Both the position numbers and the translations under genes were made by a program. A DNA stretch of 64,000 nt from contig NZ_CP157210.1 in NCBI RefSeq assembly GCF_046736345.1, positions 992,001 to 1,056,000 on the forward strand, read 5' to 3'. This DNA is from Hyphococcus formosus (GTDB taxonomy: Bacteria; Pseudomonadota; Alphaproteobacteria; Caulobacterales; Parvularculaceae). The notes beneath the pieces are model-generated. The model saw nothing but the letters and a program-made list of their open reading frames with translations. It did no database searches and was not told the origin of the DNA. How positions within the stretch are numbered: position 1 is the stretch's first letter; the number at the start of each line of letters is the position of its first letter. Shown here one piece after another: positions 59,261 to 64,000 of this stretch.

Positions 59261-62158
59261 ATGAGTTTGAAATCAATTCGCGTCGCTGGCGCGCGTGAGC
59301 ACAACCTGAAAAATGTGACGCTTGAGGTGCCGCGAGACAAATTGATCGTGATGACCGGATTGTCCGGTTCCGGTAAATCCTCGCTCGCATTCGATACGAT
59401 TTATGCGGAAGGGCAACGCAGATATGTCGAGAGTCTGTCTGCTTATGCGCGGCAGTTTCTTGAATTGATGCAAAAGCCGGATGTCGATCAAATTGACGGG
59501 CTGTCACCGGCAATTTCCATCGAACAAAAGACAACATCGCGCAATCCCCGTTCAACCGTCGGTACGGTTACAGAGATATACGATTACATGCGTCTGTTGT
59601 GGGCGCGCATTGGTGTGCCTTATTCGCCCGCAACGGGCCTTCCGATCACATCGCAAACGGTCACCGAAATGGTCGATCGATTGATGAACGAAGACGAAGG
59701 CGCGCGTTTTTACCTGCTTGCGCCGATTATTCGCGGACGCAAGGGCGAATATAAGAAAGAATTTGCTGACCTGATGAAAAAAGGTTTTCAGCGCGTCAAA
59801 GTTGATGGCGAATATTACGAGATCGCCGACGTTCCCAAACTCAACAAGAAAATCAAACATGACATCGAAGTGGTTGTAGACCGCGTTGTCGTGCGCGATG
59901 GGGTTCAGTCACGCCTTGCAGAGTCGTTTGAAACCGCGTTGGAACTTGCAGACGGTATCGCCATTGCGGAAAGCGCGGACAAAAAAGACAAAGACGGTGC
60001 GCCGCAACGCACAATTTTCTCCGCAAAGTTCGCCTGCCCCGTATCCGGTTTTACCATTGACGAAATTGAACCGCGGCTGTTTTCGTTCAACGCCCCTGCT
60101 GGCGCATGCCCATCTTGCGATGGCTTGGGCACCGAAATGATCTTTGATGAAGATCTTGTGGTCCCGGACGGTTCAAAACCATTAAATGACGGTGCGATTG
60201 CCCCTTGGTCGAAAGGGACCTCACCTTATTACGCGCAAACCCTTCAGGCTCTGGCCCGGCATTATAAGTTCAAAATCACCGTTCCATGGGATGAATTGGA
60301 TGATACCGCGCAATCGGTCGTTCTCTACGGCACGGGCGATGAGGAAATTAAGTTCATTTATGCGGATGGTGCCCGCAAATTCGAAACCATCAAACCGTTT
60401 GAAGGCGTAATACCGAACCTGGAACGGCGTTGGCGCGAAACCGACAGCAATTGGGTACGCGAAGACCTTTCTCGCTTTCAGTCAATTACCGATTGCGATG
60501 CCTGTAATGGCATGCGTCTTAAACCCGAAGCGCTGGCTGTTAAAATTGATGGCTTGTCTATCTCTGAGGCAACAGCGTTTTCGATTCAGGCCGCGGGCGA
60601 ATGGTTTAATGCGCTTGAGGACAAACTCAGCAAAAAAGACCTTGAGATCGCTGCACGCGTTTTGAAAGAAATTCGCGAGCGTCTTTCCTTCCTCAACAAT
60701 GTCGGTCTCGACTATCTCACCCTTTCGCGCGCGTCCGGTACTTTGTCGGGCGGTGAGAGCCAACGCATTCGTCTTGCGTCACAAATTGGCTCTGGTTTAA
60801 CCGGCGTACTTTATGTTCTTGATGAACCCTCAATCGGATTGCACCAGCGCGATAATGAACGATTGCTCGAAACGCTCAGTCGCCTGCGCGACCTCGGAAA
60901 TTCGGTGATTGTTGTCGAACATGACGAAGATGCGATCCGAACTGCTGATCATATTGTTGATATTGGTCCGGGTGCGGGCATTCATGGCGGTCAGATCGTT
61001 GCGCAGGGTTCTGTCAAAGACATCATGAATACAAAGGAATCGCTTACGGGCGATTACCTCGCCGGTCGCCGCGAAGTGCCGATCCCGGAATCGCGTCGCC
61101 CCCATGTGAAACGCAAATCGATTAAAATTACTGGTGCGCGCGCGAACAACCTTAAAAATGTCACTGCCGAAGTTCCTATCGGGCTTTTGACATGCGTCAC
61201 CGGCGTTTCCGGCGGCGGTAAATCGACCTTGGTGATAGAGACTTTATATAAAGCGGCGGCGCGCCGTCTTTATAATAGTAAAGACGCCCCTGCAGAGCAT
61301 GACAAAATCACCGGCCTCGAGAAATTCGACAAGGTGATCGATATCGACCAATCACCGATTGGCCGTACACCGCGCTCCAATCCGGCCACTTATACGGGCG
61401 CGTTCACGCCGATGCGCGAATGGTTTGCCGGCCTGCCGGAAGCAAAAGCGCGCGGTTATAAACCCGGTCGCTTTTCTTTTAACGTCAAGGGCGGACGTTG
61501 CGAGGCGTGTCAGGGTGACGGCGTCATCAAGATAGAGATGCATTTTCTACCGGACGTTTATGTCACTTGTGATGTCTGCAAGGGCCAGCGCTATAATCGC
61601 GAGACATTAGAGGTCAAATTCAAGGGTAAATCGATTGCTGATGTTCTAGACATGACCGTCGAGGAAGGGGCAGAGTTTTTCAAAGCTGTGCCGTCGATCC
61701 GCGATAAGCTTGAGACGTTGAACCGTGTCGGTCTTTCTTATGTAAAGATCGGACAGCAGGCCACGACCTTATCCGGCGGCGAAGCGCAACGGGTCAAGCT
61801 ATCAAAAGAACTTTCAAAACGCGCAACGGGGCGTACGCTTTATATTCTTGATGAGCCGACAACCGGCCTTCATTTCGAAGACGTCCGTAAGCTGATGGAA
61901 GTTATTCAAGAGCTAACCGAAGGCGGTAACACGGTTGTTGTCATTGAACATAATCTCGACGTGATTAAACAGGCCGATTGGATCATCGATATCGGTCCCG
62001 AAGGCGGCGATGGCGGCGGCACAATCGTTGCGGCCGGTACGCCCGAAGATGTCGCCGAAGTCCCCGAAAGTTATACGGGCAAGTTTCTAAAACCATTGCT
62101 TACGCCCAAAAAAGCGACGGCAAAGAAAAAGACCACGAAACGCAAACGCGCGGCTTAA
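59261..62158 (+). CDS. uvrA: Excinuclease ABC subunit A
   Basis: A 965-residue UvrA that finds DNA damage with UvrB. Two ABC ATPase halves are present: GLSGSGKSSLAFDT and LSGGESQRIRLASQIGSGL; GVSGGGKSTLVIE and LSGGEAQRVKLSKEL. The second zinc module (CEAC...CDVC near 745-775) is intact; in the first one, cysteine 2 is Ser (ACPVSGF), as is common in alphaproteobacteria. The C-terminus carries a basic tail, KKATAKKKTTKRKRAA. The promoter has the SOS box. Confidence 0.97.
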   Translation: MSLKSIRVAGAREHNLKNVTLEVPRDKLIVMTGLSGSGKSSLAFDTIYAEGQRRYVESLSAYARQFLELMQKPDVDQIDGLSPAISIEQKTTSRNPRSTVGTVTEIYDYMRLLWARIGVPYSPATGLPITSQTVTEMVDRLMNEDEGARFYLLAPIIRGRKGEYKKEFADLMKKGFQRVKVDGEYYEIADVPKLNKKIKHDIEVVVDRVVVRDGVQSRLAESFETALELADGIAIAESADKKDKDGAPQRTIFSAKFACPVSGFTIDEIEPRLFSFNAPAGACPSCDGLGTEMIFDEDLVVPDGSKPLNDGAIAPWSKGTSPYYAQTLQALARHYKFKITVPWDELDDTAQSVVLYGTGDEEIKFIYADGARKFETIKPFEGVIPNLERRWRETDSNWVREDLSRFQSITDCDACNGMRLKPEALAVKIDGLSISEATAFSIQAAGEWFNALEDKLSKKDLEIAARVLKEIRERLSFLNNVGLDYLTLSRASGTLSGGESQRIRLASQIGSGLTGVLYVLDEPSIGLHQRDNERLLETLSRLRDLGNSVIVVEHDEDAIRTADHIVDIGPGAGIHGGQIVAQGSVKDIMNTKESLTGDYLAGRREVPIPESRRPHVKRKSIKITGARANNLKNVTAEVPIGLLTCVTGVSGGGKSTLVIETLYKAAARRLYNSKDAPAEHDKITGLEKFDKVIDIDQSPIGRTPRSNPATYTGAFTPMREWFAGLPEAKARGYKPGRFSFNVKGGRCEACQGDGVIKIEMHFLPDVYVTCDVCKGQRYNRETLEVKFKGKSIADVLDMTVEEGAEFFKAVPSIRDKLETLNRVGLSYVKIGQQATTLSGGEAQRVKLSKELSKRATGRTLYILDEPTTGLHFEDVRKLMEVIQELTEGGNTVVVIEHNLDVIKQADWIIDIGPEGGDGGGTIVAAGTPEDVAEVPESYTGKFLKPLLTPKKATAKKKTTKRKRAA

Positions 62159-62188
62159 ATGGATCCCGGATTAAGCCCGGGATGACGG
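62159..62188. repeat. Dispersed GGATCCCGG...CCGGGATGAC palindromic element
   Basis: GGATCCCGGATTAAGCCCGGGATGAC follows the uvrA stop by 3 bases; its arms ATCCCGG and CCGGGAT pair around ATTAAGC (20-nt core 62163-62183). This sequence type recurs between genes in many alphaproteobacterial genomes. Only one copy is in the window. Confidence 0.55.
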
Positions 62189-62210
62189 TTGAGAGGCTCA
62201 CGTCCAACAC

Positions 62211-62241
62211 AAAAAAAAGGCCGGCGGTGCGCCGGCCTTTT
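62211..62241. terminator. Bidirectional terminator between uvrA and the PRC-barrel gene
   Basis: AAAAGGCCGGC (62215-62225) pairs with GCCGGCCTTTT (62231-62241) around GGTGC. A-rich on the left and T-rich on the right, so it serves both convergent genes. Confidence 0.9.
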
Positions 62242-62258
62242 CAGTCAATTTATACCGT

Positions 62259-63083
62259 CTACTGATCGATAACATCTTCAGCAGCGTCACCGACATCATC
62301 GGCGGTGTTTTCTACGCCTTCGCGGGTTTTATCCCATCCTTTTTGAAGAGCGTTGCGGCTTTCGGTAAAGCGTGGCGAAGCGGTCAGTTCGGCCTCGGAT
62401 AGATCGAGGACAAGGCCACCATCACCCTGCTCTACGGCGAGCTTGGAATAAGCAACCGCATAACGCTCACCCATACCGATCGAACCGATAGCGCTTTTCT
62501 GTACCAGCAGATGCTCTACGCGACCATCGGCTGAGAGAATAATGTCGTTGATGACCGCGTCATCGTCGTCATTATCATTTGCCGTCTCAAGATCGACTTT
62601 GGCACCGATAATCTCTGATGCGAGGCTGTAATCATTCATTTCTTCGGTACGATATTCAGCGACCGCCTGAATTGCCTCTTCGCTCAGCGAGACAGAAACG
62701 ATTGGCTCATGCTCTGAGTCAATCTCGATGTCCATTTGCTGATAGTCGAGGGCACCGCGTGTTCCGCCAAGGCCGAATACGCCGCCTGACAGGAAGATGG
62801 CTTTACTTGCGTTACCGTTCGCATCGATTTCAATATCGTCGATGCGCGCAATTCGCTCGCCATCAGCGCCGCGAATACCTTCGCCCAATAGCTCTTTAGC
62901 GCTCAATGATGATGGGCTCATCCAAACTGTACCACTCGCTGAATAATCCGCAGTTGTGGTTGTGCCAGCCTCCATGTTTGTCCGCGCTTCGGCGTTCATT
63001 TCGGCTTTGTTTTGCGATTCAGCATTTGCGCTCAGCGGCAACAACAATGCTGACGCGGCGGCAGTGATAAGCAATTTATTCAT
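62259..63083 (-). CDS. Exported PRC-barrel domain protein
   Basis: A protein of about 274 residues. The signal peptide ends SANA (about residue 20). Two PRC-barrel modules follow: SSLSAKELLGEGIRGADGERIARIDDIEID, and YSLASEIIGAKVDLETAND with IINDIILSADGRV-like INDIILSADGRVEHLLV. The C-terminus is a helix (DKTREGVENTADDVGDAAEDV). ATG 63083 has GGACGGAC upstream; the 20 residues before it are rejected. Such exported PRC-barrel proteins are common in alphaproteobacteria; the function is unknown. Confidence 0.85.
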   Translation of the reverse strand: MNKLLITAAASALLLPLSANAESQNKAEMNAEARTNMEAGTTTTADYSASGTVWMSPSSLSAKELLGEGIRGADGERIARIDDIEIDANGNASKAIFLSGGVFGLGGTRGALDYQQMDIEIDSEHEPIVSVSLSEEAIQAVAEYRTEEMNDYSLASEIIGAKVDLETANDNDDDDAVINDIILSADGRVEHLLVQKSAIGSIGMGERYAVAYSKLAVEQGDGGLVLDLSEAELTASPRFTESRNALQKGWDKTREGVENTADDVGDAAEDVIDQ

Positions 63084-63204
63084 AATAGTCCGTCCTTTCC
63101 AAACTACACCACCGCCAACAAAGCGATTAGTAATTTGTTCCAAGTCAAAAATTGATCTTTGGAAAGAAAGCCGGACCGGGCCTTTGCGTTACTGGGCCCT
63201 TGCG

Positions 63205-64000
63205 CTATTGAACCGCAATCATACTCGGACAACGATAAGGCGGTGGTGCGCTGACGACCATATTTTCAGAACTGAACCACGTTTTTTCAAGCTCATCCCA
63301 ATAGCCTTCAAGGTCTTGAGCCATTACCCATTCGTTCAACGCCATGCGCAACTCTTCGCTATTCTGGTCAACGGCAAAAGCCTCAATCGTCCGTGTGAGG
63401 GCATATTCGTGCGGGATCACATATTTCCGGGATTTAATGTCTTTCGCGACCTCTAAATAAGGCTCAAACATGACTGCACCATCGACAGACCCATCTTCAA
63501 GCGCCTCAACGATCTGCGTAAAGGAGCTGAACGGTGTTAAATCTGCGCCCGGAAATTCACCTTTCGCGACCTCACCGGAAACACCGCCTTCCTGATATGC
63601 GATTTTGATGTCCTTGCGGTTTAATCCGCGGACAGTCCGCGCGCGTTTGGCAACCTTTTTGGCGACCACCACGAAATATTCGGTGTCGTGATAGGGTAAG
63701 GAGAAATCCAAGAGGCGTCGCCGCCACGCCATATTCGAATAGCCAGACGCGATCATATCGGCCTCGCCCTCGAGGACAGCATCGGCGAGTTCGCAAAATG
63801 GTTTTTCGATATATTCAATATCGACGCCTAAATGCTCGCCCAGGCCGGTTGTTGAATCGATTTCAAAGCCGCGCAGATTGCCCTCATCGTCACTGATGAC
63901 AAAAGGCGAAAGGCTGGCCACCGCGACACGCAAGGTTCCGCGCGATTTTATTTCATCGAGATCCGCAGCCATTGCGTTGCCCAACAGGGATAAACCCGCG
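63205..64000 (-). CDS. Periplasmic solute-binding protein, family 3 (partial)
   Basis: The frame is open to the right edge and the N-terminus lies outside. The visible residues AGLSLLGNAMAADLDEIKSRG look like the end of a signal peptide, so the gene starts beyond 64000. Family-3 features are GTLRVAVASLSPFVISDDEGNLRGFEID, EADMIASGYSNMAWRRRLLDFSLPYHDTEYFVVV, and the C-terminal LRMALNEWVM. It binds a small polar ligand, probably an amino acid or similar. Any transporter partner is outside the window. Confidence 0.9.
   Translation of the reverse strand, partial: AGLSLLGNAMAADLDEIKSRGTLRVAVASLSPFVISDDEGNLRGFEIDSTTGLGEHLGVDIEYIEKPFCELADAVLEGEADMIASGYSNMAWRRRLLDFSLPYHDTEYFVVVAKKVAKRARTVRGLNRKDIKIAYQEGGVSGEVAKGEFPGADLTPFSSFTQIVEALEDGSVDGAVMFEPYLEVAKDIKSRKYVIPHEYALTRTIEAFAVDQNSEELRMALNEWVMAQDLEGYWDELEKTWFSSENMVVSAPPPYRCPSMIAVQ

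Overview
The window is a chromosomal segment of an alphaproteobacterium. It carries several gene orders typical of that class: murA-DUF2948-hisD-UPF0262-phosphatase-infA-maf-RNase E/G-yacG, Rieske-cytochrome b-cytochrome c1 next to mtnP and divergent to trmL-hemF, gyrA-coaD-two cyclophilins, and divergent ssb/uvrA. A perfect alphaproteobacterial SOS box (GTTC-N7-GTTC) lies between ssb and uvrA. A TonB receptor, PhoX, a complete type II secretion system and an exosortase-A-type O-ligase suggest a free-living, probably aquatic bacterium of the Caulobacterales/Hyphomonadales/Parvularculales kind. The genus cannot be read from the sequence. No insertion sequence, prophage, CRISPR array or rRNA was seen; there is one tRNA (Thr, GGT).

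Layout. 1-3.4 kb: a tail of an unknown gene, an EF-hand lipoprotein, then a His/Asp-rich TonB receptor and a small membrane protein behind a Zur-like box. 3.4-12.5 kb: the minus-strand mur/his/infA/maf housekeeping block, interrupted at 6.7-9.3 kb by three plus-strand genes (DUF481 barrel, tRNA hydroxylase TrhO, glutathione transferase). 12.6-20 kb: thioesterase, tRNA-Thr, DUF305 membrane protein, Tat-exported PhoX, hisG with a TrpR-like regulator (candidate HisR) behind a strong operator, and a hybrid sensor kinase. 20.4-24.6 kb: rplY-pth-ychF, a PilZ-like protein, mtnP. 24.7-30.1 kb: cytochrome bc1, trmL, hemF, a P1 peptidase. 30.2-33.6 kb: an O-ligase and a metal pair (CDF exporter and ZIP importer) with a second Zur-like box in front of ZIP. 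33.6-46.4 kb: type II secretion genes gspC to gspN, nearly all overlapping, ending in a coupled lipoprotein gene, with the prepilin peptidase divergent. 46.4-50.1 kb: enoyl-CoA hydratase, succinate-semialdehyde dehydrogenase, glycosyltransferase. 50.2-54.8 kb: two cyclophilins, coaD, gyrA. 55-58.4 kb: accessory envelope genes (SodC, membrane protein, Tat Kelch protein, lipoprotein) and a lysine-rich histone-H1-like protein. 58.5-64 kb: ssb, uvrA, a PRC-barrel protein and a truncated solute-binding protein.

The least expected signals are regulatory and organisational: two matching Zur-like sites that tie an outer-membrane receptor locus to a distant ZIP transporter locus; a 30-bp operator overlapping the predicted hisR-hisG promoter; and a lipoprotein translationally coupled to gspN as a possible extra secretion component. 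GyrA has Gln at the main quinolone-contact position, and SodC has Glu at one zinc-ligand position. Coordinates follow the start codon judged most likely; where this is not the longest possible reading the entry says why.
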